Shown here in pieces: positions 26,753 to 35,019 of a stretch of DNA of 64,000 nt. The notes under the pieces were generated by a model. It did not search any database, had not been told where the DNA came from, and worked only from the letters and a program-made list of their open reading frames with translations. Source of the stretch: JALYXI01 sp963795835 (lineage in GTDB: Bacteria > Acidobacteriota > Terriglobia > Bryobacterales > Bryobacteraceae); contig CAWCJC010000007.1 in the NCBI GenBank assembly GCA_963795835.1, positions 62,001-126,000 of the forward strand, given 5' to 3'. How positions within the stretch are numbered: position 1 is the stretch's first letter; each line of letters opens with the position of its first letter. The position numbers and the translations under genes were made by a program.

Positions 26753-28640
26753 CGCTCAGCTGTTCCTCTCTCGCCGCACTTAACTTCAGGCCGGAGGCGG
26801 TGACGTAAAATACGTCAATCGCTCTCCGGCCTTCCGTATTGATGAGGACCTTTTCGATGTTGCAACCTTCTGAGGAAATCGCCAGCGAAAGCTCGTAGAG
26901 CAGGCCTGGCCGGTCCTCTGTCGTCACCGTAAGCACAGTAGCCGTCTGGGACACTTGATGGTCGAAGCCGATGTCTATCTCATGGGCGCGCGCTTTGGGC
27001 CGCATTCGGCGGGAAAGCAGCCGCGGTACATCCTCCAATCCTTTCGCCGCGCGTTCGACGGTGGAGGTAACCACTCGTGTCTCCTCCGGGTTCAGATCCA
27101 GTGTATGGAACGGATCTGTGAACGTGAACCGCTCACAAGCGGTGCGCTCGTCCAAGGGGTAAGCTTCGGCCCGCACAATATCCATGCCAAAGCTGGAGAT
27201 CGCGCCTGCCACCGAAGCCAGAAGATAGGGACGATCCGGCGCAACAAGCGCCAGCATCCAAACTCCTTCACCTCGCTCCAGGGTTACGCCCGGTCCAACC
27301 GGCAAGCTGAGTTCCCCCGCGGGAAGATCGGCGGTAGCCGCGTAGAGTTGCCAAAGCAGTGTAGTTCGCCACGGTGTGAGCGCGCGCGGATTTACAGCGC
27401 TGATATCGGCGTACGTCATGAGAGTGAGCAAAGCCAACCGCTCCTGTGTCTGCGTTAGCTCCCCAATGTACCGGGCGGTCTGCGGATCGCTCAAGTCGCG
27501 TGTGGTCATGGTGCGCGACATCTCCAGATGCGCGCCGATCAGGAACAAAACCAGTTCGCGGTCCGCCGAAGGCATGCCGATCGCCTCCAGATCCGGGGCC
27601 GCCGCCTCCACCGAGGCCCGGCTGTGAGAATCAGTCTGCCTGCCCTTTCCGGTATCGTGCAGCAGCAGCGCCATCAAGAGCAATGGGTATCGGCGCGTAT
27701 CGCGGGCCAGGTCTGCGAACGCTCCTGCAGGGCCCGAACGCAAGTGAAGTATATTTTCAATCGCGACGAGCGAGTGTTCGTCCACCGTGTATTGGTGGTA
27801 GTAGTCGCGCAAAGCCAGGCCTTCTATGCCTGCCCAACTGGGCAGCATCCTGCCGAGCGCGCCCGAAACATGCATGGAGCGCAATTTGTCGGGATGCACC
27901 AACACCGGTTCAAACTCCTGCCAATTCGAAACGGCGGGAAGCGGAGGTGCCGGCGAACTCTTGAACCGCGATAGAACCTCGCGCGCCGCACGGAAATAGG
28001 AAGCCATCACCGCTTCGGGTGAGGGACCGATCGCGTCCTGCGCGGCAAATGTCAGCACATTGCCGTCGCGGCCAAAGAAGCCGTGCAGCTTACGGCGCAG
28101 ACCGGTGAGCGTCGCTTCTGCTTCGGACAGCCCTTCGGCTCCATCGAACCAGCGCAGAATGTGTAGATCGCGCAAACCACCGGGACCGTCTTTTACGTTT
28201 GGTTCCAAATGGTAAATGGTGTTTTGATACCGCGAGTGACGCTCCCGGGTAAGCTCCGCCGCCGCCGATTCCAATTGCGCCCTCTTCTTCGAAAACAGCT
28301 TCCGGAATCCCGCGTCCAGTTCTTCCCAAAGCGAAAGGTCGCCCGAAAGGTACCGCCTGTCGATGAGGCTCAGGGTCAGTTCCACGTTGCCGGGACGAAG
28401 CTTCAGACAGTCCGGGACGGTGTGCACACTGTGGCTGACCCGCAGGCCTCTGTCCCAAAGCTGGCGAAAGAACGGGGAGAACGCGGCGGCCTTGTCGGGC
28501 TTGCCCAAAAGCAGCAGGTCGATATCGGAATAGGGGAACAGTTCATGCCTGCCGTACCCGCCGACCGCGATCAGGGCGGCCCCAGGTACCTGAGGAACAA
28601 TGCTGAGAATCAGCGCGTCGACTTCGTTAGAGCGCGGCAT
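26730..28640 (-). CDS. glnD: [protein-PII] uridylyltransferase/uridylyl-removing enzyme
   Basis: 636 residues, shorter than the ~890 of enterobacterial GlnD because the N-terminal region is reduced. Order: nucleotidyltransferase motif GGYGRHELFPYSDIDLLLL near the start (D39 and D41 as metal ligands), a GlnD central segment (YHLEPNVKDGPGGLRDLHILRW), an HD domain (DEHSLVAIENI...LLLHDTGKGR) and two C-terminal ACT domains (DRPYLLASVAGAISSFGMDIV and DRPGLLYELSLAISSEGCNIE). It uridylylates PII at low nitrogen and reverses this at high glutamine. It overlaps glnB by 14 bp, so amtB-glnB-glnD is one unit. Confidence 0.93.
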   Translation of the reverse strand: MPRSNEVDALILSIVPQVPGAALIAVGGYGRHELFPYSDIDLLLLGKPDKAAAFSPFFRQLWDRGLRVSHSVHTVPDCLKLRPGNVELTLSLIDRRYLSGDLSLWEELDAGFRKLFSKKRAQLESAAAELTRERHSRYQNTIYHLEPNVKDGPGGLRDLHILRWFDGAEGLSEAEATLTGLRRKLHGFFGRDGNVLTFAAQDAIGPSPEAVMASYFRAAREVLSRFKSSPAPPLPAVSNWQEFEPVLVHPDKLRSMHVSGALGRMLPSWAGIEGLALRDYYHQYTVDEHSLVAIENILHLRSGPAGAFADLARDTRRYPLLLMALLLHDTGKGRQTDSHSRASVEAAAPDLEAIGMPSADRELVLFLIGAHLEMSRTMTTRDLSDPQTARYIGELTQTQERLALLTLMTYADISAVNPRALTPWRTTLLWQLYAATADLPAGELSLPVGPGVTLERGEGVWMLALVAPDRPYLLASVAGAISSFGMDIVRAEAYPLDERTACERFTFTDPFHTLDLNPEETRVVTSTVERAAKGLEDVPRLLSRRMRPKARAHEIDIGFDHQVSQTATVLTVTTEDRPGLLYELSLAISSEGCNIEKVLINTEGRRAIDVFYVTASGLKLSAAREEQLSAKIRSAS

Positions 28641-28965
28641 CCCCGCGGTCGCCGTTGCGGATGCGGATCACCTCGATCACATCGGAAACAAAGATCTTCC
28701 CGTCTCCGATTTTTCCCGTGCGCGCGGAACGGGTAATCGTCTCGATCACCTCCTCGGCGCGCCCGTCTGTGACCACCAGTTCGAACTTCACCTTCGGGAG
28801 CAAGTCCACCGCGTATTCCTGGCCCCGGTAAACCTCCTTGTGGCCTTTCTGACGGCCGTGGCCGCGGACTTCGGTGATGGTCATCCCATCGATTCCGGCG
28901 GCTTTCAGCGCCTCTTTGACTTCGTCGGTCTTGAACGGCTGTACGATCGCTTCAATCTTCTTCAT
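28627..28965 (-). CDS. glnB: nitrogen regulatory protein PII
   Basis: 112 residues. The PII trimer fold is clear: MKKIEAIVQPFKTDEVKEAL at the start, T-loop GHGRQKGHKEVYRGQEYAVDLLPK with the uridylylation tyrosine Y51 conserved, and the C-terminal TGKIGDGKIFVSDV ATP/2-oxoglutarate region. It sits between amtB and glnD; by position it is of the GlnK/GlnB type that regulates AmtB. Which of the two names fits better cannot be settled from sequence alone. Confidence 0.95.
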   Translation of the reverse strand: MKKIEAIVQPFKTDEVKEALKAAGIDGMTITEVRGHGRQKGHKEVYRGQEYAVDLLPKVKFELVVTDGRAEEVIETITRSARTGKIGDGKIFVSDVIEVIRIRNGDRGDAAL

Positions 28966-28970
28966 GGAAG

Positions 28971-30320
28971 TTAGGACTCCAGTAAGTATCCTTCTTCTCC
29001 ATGTTGCGACAAATCCAGCCCGTCGCGCTCTTCTTCCACCGTGACCCGCGTTCCGGTGAGCAGATCCGCGATCTTCAACGCGATCAGCGTCCCTACGATT
29101 GCGATCACCCAGGAGATGCCGATCCCGACTGCCTGATTGAGCAGTTGCCCCCCGTGTCCATCCACCAGCCCAAGGGGAAGCACCTTGCCCGCGGCATCCT
29201 TCAGGCCATCGTTAACCGCGCTGGTTGCGAAGACGCCGGTCAGAATCGCGCCAATGGTGCCACCCGCGCCATGGACTCCGAACGCGTCGAGCGCGTCGTC
29301 ATAACCGAACCTCCGCTTGACGGCGGTGGCCATGAAGTAGCAAAGCAGCCCCGCCGCCACGCCGATCAGCAGCGCGGGCATGGGTTGCACGAAACCGGAG
29401 GCGGGAGTGATGGCGACCAGGCCCGCCACAGCCCCTGAAATTGCACCAAGAATACTGGGTTTCCCGTGCTGGAGCCACTCGGCAAACATCCACGAAAGCG
29501 CCGCTGATGCCGCGGCAAAATGCGTCGCGACAAACGCGCTGGCCGCCAATCCCGATGCCGCCAGAGCGCTCCCGGCATTGAAACCAAACCAACCCACCCA
29601 GAGGAGGCTTGCGCCAATTACGCTGATCACGATGCTGTGCGGCCGGATCGGTTCCTGCGGATAGCCAATTCGCTTCTTGAGATACAGCGCACAAACCAGC
29701 GCGGAGACGCCGGAGGTGATATGCACCACGGTCCCGCCCGCGAAATCCAGACATCCAAACTTGCCGCCCAGAAAGGCATTGAGAAATCCGCCTTTGCCCC
29801 AAACCATGTGGGCCATGGGGAAATAGACCAGAAACATCCAGAGCGTCGTAAAGATCAGCATGGCGCTAAAACGCATACGCTCGGCATAAGCACCCGAAAT
29901 CAGCGCGGGGGTGATGATGGCGAACATCAACTGGTAAACCATGTAAGTCTGATGTGGTATCGTCGGCGCGTAATCGGGTTGCGGGGCCGCACCGACGCCG
30001 TTCAACAACGCGTATCGTAAGTCGCCAATAAAAGGATTGCCTTCCGCGAATGCCAGGCTGTAACCCACAAGCGCCCAGAGCACGGTAACCACAGCCATCA
30101 GCACGAATGAGTGCATCATCGTGGAGAGCACATTTTTCCGCCGCACCAAACCGCCGTAGAAGAGGGCGAGACCAGGGCCGGTCATCATCAGAACCAGGGC
30201 GGCGCTGACCAGCATCCACGCGTTGTCGCCGGCCGATTGCGCGGCTTTTGTGGCTGCTTCAGCTGCTGCCAGACGCTGATCTACCGTTTGGAAAAGGAGA
30301 AAGGCAAATTGCAAAATCAT
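28971..30320 (-). CDS. amtB: ammonium transporter
   Basis: 449 residues from the ATG at 30320; a TTG at 30353 would add 11 residues (GVSQWDTKRF) of no obvious use. Eleven helices follow a hydrophobic N-terminus that may be a cleaved signal. Twin-His pore residues are in FPMAHMVWGKGG and FGVHGAGGTIGAI, and FGxNxGSALAAS and FYGGLVRRKNVLSTMMHS match the family. A C-terminal cytoplasmic tail carries a GTRVTVEEERDGLDLSQHGE segment that binds PII in relatives. First gene of the nitrogen operon. Confidence 0.94.
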   Translation of the reverse strand: MILQFAFLLFQTVDQRLAAAEAATKAAQSAGDNAWMLVSAALVLMMTGPGLALFYGGLVRRKNVLSTMMHSFVLMAVVTVLWALVGYSLAFAEGNPFIGDLRYALLNGVGAAPQPDYAPTIPHQTYMVYQLMFAIITPALISGAYAERMRFSAMLIFTTLWMFLVYFPMAHMVWGKGGFLNAFLGGKFGCLDFAGGTVVHITSGVSALVCALYLKKRIGYPQEPIRPHSIVISVIGASLLWVGWFGFNAGSALAASGLAASAFVATHFAAASAALSWMFAEWLQHGKPSILGAISGAVAGLVAITPASGFVQPMPALLIGVAAGLLCYFMATAVKRRFGYDDALDAFGVHGAGGTIGAILTGVFATSAVNDGLKDAAGKVLPLGLVDGHGGQLLNQAVGIGISWVIAIVGTLIALKIADLLTGTRVTVEEERDGLDLSQHGEEGYLLES

Positions 30321-30385
30321 GAATCGCTTAGTATCCCACTGGGAAACTCCCAAGCGAAATCAAAAATTTCTATTGAGCGCTAAGG

Positions 30386-30745
30386 CTATTTGGGCTTGTA
30401 AGCGATGCAGTCGATCTCGACCTTGATGTCCGCCGCGAAGTTGGTGACAATGGTGCTTCTGGCGGGCTTGTCATTGCCGAAAAATTCAGCGTAGACCTCG
30501 TTCATGGGGGCAAAATCGGCGCGTTGCCCGATGAAGACGCTGCATTTCACCACATCGGCCAGACTTGCGCCCGCTCCTTCCAGGACCGACTTCACATTAT
30601 TCAGGACTTGGCGAGTTTCATGTTGGATGTCGCCCGTCTCCTGCGGGACCTGGCCCGAAACATAGATGAAGTCGCCGGCGCGGACGGCTGGGGAATACGG
30701 GCCACGGGGGGCGGGAACTCCGGGAGGAGAGAGGCGTTCGATCAT
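30386..30745 (-). CDS. RidA family protein (YjgF/YER057c/UK114), reactive imine deaminase-like
   Basis: 119 residues from the ATG at 30745 (a TTG at 30751 is an alternative with better spacing to AAGGA). The fold signature is clear: PYSPAVRAGDFIYVSGQVP, LEGAGASLADVVKCSVFI, MNEVYAEFF and the KPARSTIV strand containing the catalytic-type arginine. RidA enzymes hydrolyse 2-aminoacrylate-type imines; several paralogues have other roles. It is the last gene of the iron operon, starting just after the trxB stop. Confidence 0.9.
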   Translation of the reverse strand: MIERLSPPGVPAPRGPYSPAVRAGDFIYVSGQVPQETGDIQHETRQVLNNVKSVLEGAGASLADVVKCSVFIGQRADFAPMNEVYAEFFGNDKPARSTIVTNFAADIKVEIDCIAYKPK

Positions 30746-30751
30746 TTTCAA

Positions 30752-31675
30752 TTAGTGTCCTTCGGCTTCGAGCATTTTCTCTGCTTCGATAGCCGCTTTG
30801 CAACCTGCTGCGGAAGCGGTGATGGCCTGGCGATAGACGCGATCCTCGACATCGCCGGCGTGGAAGACGCCTTCCACGCTGGTTCGAGCACCGCCCTTCG
30901 AGAGAATATAGCCATCGTGATCGGTCTCAATCTGGCCGCGAAAGACCTTGGTATTTGGGATATGGCCGATGGCGACGAAGAAGCCGTCGACATCCTGGTC
31001 CCAAGTGGTGTCCGTCTGGGTGTTACGGAGGCGCACCCCTGTGACAGAGTTTTGGCTGACGTCGTGAACTTCTTCGACGACCGTACTGGTGAGAAACTTG
31101 ATCTTGGGATTAGCGGTAGCGCGGTCGAGCATGATCTTCGAGGCGCGGAACGAATCGTTGCGATGGACCAGAGTGACTTCAGATCCGAAGCGGGTCAGGA
31201 AGTTGGCTTCCTCCATCGCGGAATCGCCGCCTCCGATGACCATGATCTTTTTGCCCTTATAAAAGAAGCCGTCACAGGTGGCGCAACTGCTGACGCCGTG
31301 ACCGATCAATGCTTGTTCGGAGGGCAGTCCCAGCCAGCGGGCGGAAGCGCCAGAGGCGATAATCAACGTGCGCGTCTCAATCCAATGGCCTTCGATGTTG
31401 AGCTTGAAGGGGCGCTTGGAGAGATCTGCTTCAACGACGGAGCCGTCCATGAAATACGCGCCGAAACGTTCGGCCTGGCGCTTCATGGCGTCTACCAATT
31501 CGGGGCCGTTAATCCCTTCTGGGAAACCGGGGAAGTTTTCAACCTCCGTGGTCCAGGAGAGTTGGCCTCCGGCGTCAACGCCTTTGACGACCAGAGGATC
31601 GAGCCCGGCGCGCGCGGAGTAAATCGCGGCGGTGTTTCCGGCACAACCGGATCCGATAATAACGACATTTCTCAT
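30752..31675 (-). CDS. trxB: thioredoxin-disulfide reductase
   Basis: 307 residues. FAD motif GSGCAGNTAAIYSARAG (the usual GPAG is GCAG here), redox pair CATC (C131, C134), NADPH motif VIGGGDSAMEEA and the C-terminal GVFHAGDVEDRVYRQA FAD segment. It reduces thioredoxin with NADPH. It starts 9 bp downstream of the ABC ATPase-DtxR gene and is therefore likely cotranscribed with the iron-transport genes; Campylobacter FTR1/P19 clusters also carry thioredoxin-like genes. Confidence 0.93.
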   Translation of the reverse strand: MRNVVIIGSGCAGNTAAIYSARAGLDPLVVKGVDAGGQLSWTTEVENFPGFPEGINGPELVDAMKRQAERFGAYFMDGSVVEADLSKRPFKLNIEGHWIETRTLIIASGASARWLGLPSEQALIGHGVSSCATCDGFFYKGKKIMVIGGGDSAMEEANFLTRFGSEVTLVHRNDSFRASKIMLDRATANPKIKFLTSTVVEEVHDVSQNSVTGVRLRNTQTDTTWDQDVDGFFVAIGHIPNTKVFRGQIETDHDGYILSKGGARTSVEGVFHAGDVEDRVYRQAITASAAGCKAAIEAEKMLEAEGH

Positions 31676-31684
31676 TCGTTTATT

Positions 31685-32803
31685 CTAGATGCTCGCCACG
31701 GCGGAAAGCTTCCCTTCACAGCAGATCCCGCGCGGGATGGGGCTGCCGTGGGGGCAGGTTTCGGGGTGCCCGAGAAAGGTGCAAATCCGGTCGGTGAGTT
31801 CGGGGCTCAGAATGTGTTCGAAGGTGCAGGCGTGGCTTTCCACCGAAGCGTCGTCCCTGATGGCGAGCACGTCGGTAAAAAGGCGTTCTGCAAGGCGGTG
31901 GCGGCGGATAACGCTACGGGCCCGCGCTTCGCCCGCCGCCGTGAATGACACATTCCAGCCTTTCACTGTGACCAGCCCCATCTGCGCCATGGTGGCGGTG
32001 AGCTTGCGGTGTTGCGAAGTAGTGAAATGAGTGCCCTCCACGTGGGCGGCTTCGCCCTGGGCGCGTTCCCGTTCCATCCAGATTTCTTCGAGAACTTCGT
32101 CGAAATGTTGATTTTCTTCGGCGGAGAAATGCTTTGGCGCCAGGATGCGGCCGTGTTCCAGGTTCAGGCGCCGGTCGGCGCGGCGGCCTACGTTGTCATC
32201 GTGGGTGACCATCAGGATCGTGCGGCCTTGGGCGTGTAGGCCGGAGAGTATGTTGAGGACTTTCGCCTGGTTATCCGCGTCCAGATTACCGGTGGGCTCG
32301 TCGGCGAGGATGATTTTAGGATCGTTAACCAGCGCGCGGGCGATGGCGACGCGCTGCTGTTCGCCGCCGGAGAGTTGGCTTGGCAGGTGATGGGCGCGGG
32401 TTGCCAGGCCGACCTGTTCAAGGGCGCTTTGTGCTTCCTCGCGCTCCGGCATGCTGTGGAAATATTGCGCCAGCATTACATTTTCTAGCGCGTTCAAATG
32501 GGGGATCAGGTGAAACTGTTGAAATACAAAGCCGACGGTCTCACAGCGGAAACGGGCGAGTTGCGCGCGGCTGAGGGAGGATGTGTCCGTTTCGCCGATC
32601 AGGACTTGGCCTTCAGAAGCTTGATCGAGGCAGCCCAGAATGTTGAGAAGAGTCGTTTTCCCGGAACCGGAAGGGCCCATGATCGCGATCCATTCACCGG
32701 CGTTGGCGCTAAAGCTGACATGGTCAAGCGCGCAGACCTTCTTATTGCCTTCGGAGGTGTAGAATTTCGAAACGTCGGTGAGTTGGAGGAAGGGCCGGTT
32801 CAT
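31685..32803 (-). CDS. fusion protein: ABC transporter ATPase (MacB/LolD type) + DtxR-family metal-dependent regulator
   Basis: 372 residues in one open frame. Residues 1-222 are a complete ATPase: Walker A GPSGSGKT (43-50), Q-loop FQQFH, signature LSGGEQQR (144-151), Walker B IILADEP (164-170), H-loop H201. Residues about 228-363 match DtxR/MntR: a winged-helix part (HFDEVLEEIW...FTTSQHRKLTATMAQMGLVTV...FTAAGEARA), then the dimerisation/metal domain with HRLAERLFTDVL (H302, E306), ESHACTFEH (H324, C326, E329, H330) and TCPHGSPIP. The ligand set resembles DtxR, except that one histidine is shifted by two positions. Extra cysteines (C341, C350, C361, C362) follow. It is coupled by ATGA to two FtsX-type permeases. 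Inference: metal-gated ATPase and/or DNA-binding autoregulator. Confidence 0.9.
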   Translation of the reverse strand: MNRPFLQLTDVSKFYTSEGNKKVCALDHVSFSANAGEWIAIMGPSGSGKTTLLNILGCLDQASEGQVLIGETDTSSLSRAQLARFRCETVGFVFQQFHLIPHLNALENVMLAQYFHSMPEREEAQSALEQVGLATRAHHLPSQLSGGEQQRVAIARALVNDPKIILADEPTGNLDADNQAKVLNILSGLHAQGRTILMVTHDDNVGRRADRRLNLEHGRILAPKHFSAEENQHFDEVLEEIWMERERAQGEAAHVEGTHFTTSQHRKLTATMAQMGLVTVKGWNVSFTAAGEARARSVIRRHRLAERLFTDVLAIRDDASVESHACTFEHILSPELTDRICTFLGHPETCPHGSPIPRGICCEGKLSAVASI

Positions 32804-33825
32804 TCGCCCCTCAAGATTCGCGCCGGTTGAATACGCCAGATGGAACCGGCCGAAAGCGCCGTAGCGGCGAGCGCGACGGTGACAGTCAGAGCGGCGGAGA
32901 GCAGAAGGACCGTAGGCTGCACGTGCAGAGCGAACGGGATTTCGAAGACGCTCTGGCCGATCACTGCAGCGAGAACGATGCCCAAGAGATAGCCGGCGAG
33001 GGCGGCGGCGAGCGCGAGGATGACGCTTTCCGCGAAGAAGAGCGAAGCGATCTTAGCTTCCGCCGCGCCGATGGCTTTTAGAATGCCGATTTCGCCGCGC
33101 CGTTCCATCACCAGTTCACTGAAGTTGCTCGAGACCGACATGGTGGTGATCACCAGAATCAGCGCGAGCAGCAAAAACAGAGTGACGCGGACTTTCGCGA
33201 TCACATTAGTTTCCGTGGCGGCCACAGCGCGGATTTGGCGAATATCGGCCTGCGGAAACTGCTGGTGCAGCTTTGCTTGAAGGGCGTCCAGACGGTCGGC
33301 GGGAGCGCGGATTGCGATGACGCTGGCGGTCAGAGAGTCCCCAAGCGGAAGGATGAGTTCGTTGTCTTCGGCCCCGCCGGTGCTGACGATGCCGTCAATG
33401 CGGCATTGCGTAGTAACGGCGCCAGGCGTGAGATGGAACCGCTTGGCGAGATTTGTGCCAACCAGACAGTCGCCGCGCGCGCCTTCGATGTGCCAGTACG
33501 CGGTAAGCGGACGGGCGGCGGCGAGATCGATGCGAACGATTTCGACAGGTTCGCCGTTCAATTTGCCGGAGGTATAGAGAAAAGCTGCGGCTTCGGCCGC
33601 ACCGGCAGCACGGGCTTTCGCAATTAGGGCGACGGGGAGGTTTGGAGCGGAGACGGTAAGGTTCGCTCCATACGAAACGAACTCAGCGCTGACACGGCGT
33701 TCGACGTCGGAATAAATGCTGAACAGCGCCGTGGCGAGTGCAGCCGCGACTCCTAGCGCGGTGAAAGCGAGGGACAGCCTGGCCGCGCGCAGCCGCATAG
33801 CCCCGCTGACGAATCGCCAGTACAT
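32800..33825 (-). CDS. ABC transporter permease, FtsX/MacB type
   Basis: 341 residues. An N-terminal helix (AARLSLAFTALGVAAALATALFSIYSDV), a periplasmic MacB_PCD-like domain and a C-terminal FtsX domain of three helices (VRVTLFLLLALILVITTMSV, SLFFAESVILALAAALAGYLLGIVLAAVIG, LLLSAALTVTVALAATALS), with MERRGEIGILKAIGA before the second helix. Family knowledge: such permeases drive periplasmic movements rather than classic import. It abuts the preceding permease gene and overlaps the ATPase start (ATGA). Confidence 0.88.
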   Translation of the reverse strand: MYWRFVSGAMRLRAARLSLAFTALGVAAALATALFSIYSDVERRVSAEFVSYGANLTVSAPNLPVALIAKARAAGAAEAAAFLYTSGKLNGEPVEIVRIDLAAARPLTAYWHIEGARGDCLVGTNLAKRFHLTPGAVTTQCRIDGIVSTGGAEDNELILPLGDSLTASVIAIRAPADRLDALQAKLHQQFPQADIRQIRAVAATETNVIAKVRVTLFLLLALILVITTMSVSSNFSELVMERRGEIGILKAIGAAEAKIASLFFAESVILALAAALAGYLLGIVLAAVIGQSVFEIPFALHVQPTVLLLSAALTVTVALAATALSAGSIWRIQPARILRGE

Positions 33826-35019
33826 TCAGATGCGCTCCCGAAGGACCATGCCGGGTTCGCGCAAGAGAGAGCGGCGAAGTGGCGGGTAAGCGCCTAAGAG
33901 CGAGATCAGGATGGCGACAAAGATCGAGATCGGCGCAAGGATTCCGGGTACTTCAATGCCGGTTCGGAAAACAGTGCTCCCGACCCACTTCGCCAGTACC
34001 AGGCCGAGCAGCACACCAAGCGCGCCGCCTACCAGACCCTCAAGAGCGACTTCGGCTCCGAAGAGCATGGCAATCAGGCGATCGGTTGCACCCGTGGCTT
34101 GCATGATGGCGATCTCGCCCCGGCGTTCAAGAACGGTGGTCGCCATGACGCTCCAGACGGTGAGCGCGGCGGCAATCAGAGCGGCCAGGGCGACGAGCAG
34201 CATAAGGCCACTGATCTTCGACAGCACGCGACCTTCGCTGTCGGCCACCCGCCACACGGGGCGCGCACTGGCCATCGGCAGTACGCCTTCGATTTGGTGC
34301 GTGATGCTGCGGACGTAATTGGTGCAGTTCCAACGCTCGAGTTCCCGGGGCGACATGCGGTCAGGATCTTTGCGGGCGAAATCGTCTTCTGGCTTGGTCA
34401 GAGCGGCGACTTGGATAGAGTCGGCCTGGTCAGCATGGCCGGTAAGGCGTTGAAGATCGGCGAGGTTGGTCAGGATCTGGTCGTCTTCGGCGGCTCCGGT
34501 GTGGAGGATGCCGGTAATTTGAAAAGGCTGGCCGAAGAGGGTGACCGTGGAGTTTTTACTAAGGTGCAGTGCCGCGCCCGCAAGGGCTTCGTTCGGCGCT
34601 TGGGGCCACCGCCCGTCAACCTGCCATTCCGGGTTTACCGCGCGCGCACCGGTGCGGAGGAGGCGCCCATCTGGGGTACGGTAAGGTTGGTCAAACCAGA
34701 CGCCTCGGACGGGGACGGGTGCTCCTTTGAACTGCGCGATCTGCGTAAGCGACGGCATGAAACCGGTGAGATTCAGCTGCCAGAAGATGGTCTTCAGTTT
34801 GGGGATTTGCGATTCGGGGATGAAGCTCCCCGCGTTTTTGGGCGTAACGAGAATGTTGGCGCCCAAGCTGCGGAGTTCGAGGTTGATTTTGTCGCCGACA
34901 TCGAGCATTACTCCGAGCATGGCGGTCGCGACGGCGGTTCCCAACGCGACGGCGAGCACGGTCATCACCTTGCGGCGCGGGGAACGCCGCATGCCTTCGA
35001 CGACAAACCGAAGAAACAT
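33826..35019 (-). CDS. ABC transporter permease, FtsX/MacB type
   Basis: 397 residues, paralogous to the next permease: an N-terminal helix (KVMTVLAVALGTAVATAMLGVMLDV), a larger periplasmic domain, and an FtsX domain with VLERRGEIAIMQATGATDRLIAMLFGAEVALEGLVGGALGVLLGLVLAKWVG in part, then FVAILISLLGAYPPLRRS. The ATG directly follows the FTR1 gene stop. In Campylobacter-type FTR1/P19 clusters two such permeases plus an ATPase accompany the iron permease, which supports a role in periplasmic iron handling. Confidence 0.88.
   Translation of the reverse strand: MFLRFVVEGMRRSPRRKVMTVLAVALGTAVATAMLGVMLDVGDKINLELRSLGANILVTPKNAGSFIPESQIPKLKTIFWQLNLTGFMPSLTQIAQFKGAPVPVRGVWFDQPYRTPDGRLLRTGARAVNPEWQVDGRWPQAPNEALAGAALHLSKNSTVTLFGQPFQITGILHTGAAEDDQILTNLADLQRLTGHADQADSIQVAALTKPEDDFARKDPDRMSPRELERWNCTNYVRSITHQIEGVLPMASARPVWRVADSEGRVLSKISGLMLLVALAALIAAALTVWSVMATTVLERRGEIAIMQATGATDRLIAMLFGAEVALEGLVGGALGVLLGLVLAKWVGSTVFRTGIEVPGILAPISIFVAILISLLGAYPPLRRSLLREPGMVLRERI

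Noticed and set aside
30524..31948. 474-aa plus-strand frame across ridA, trxB and the ATPase-DtxR gene
   Set aside because: It is antisense to three recognised genes and has no family features.
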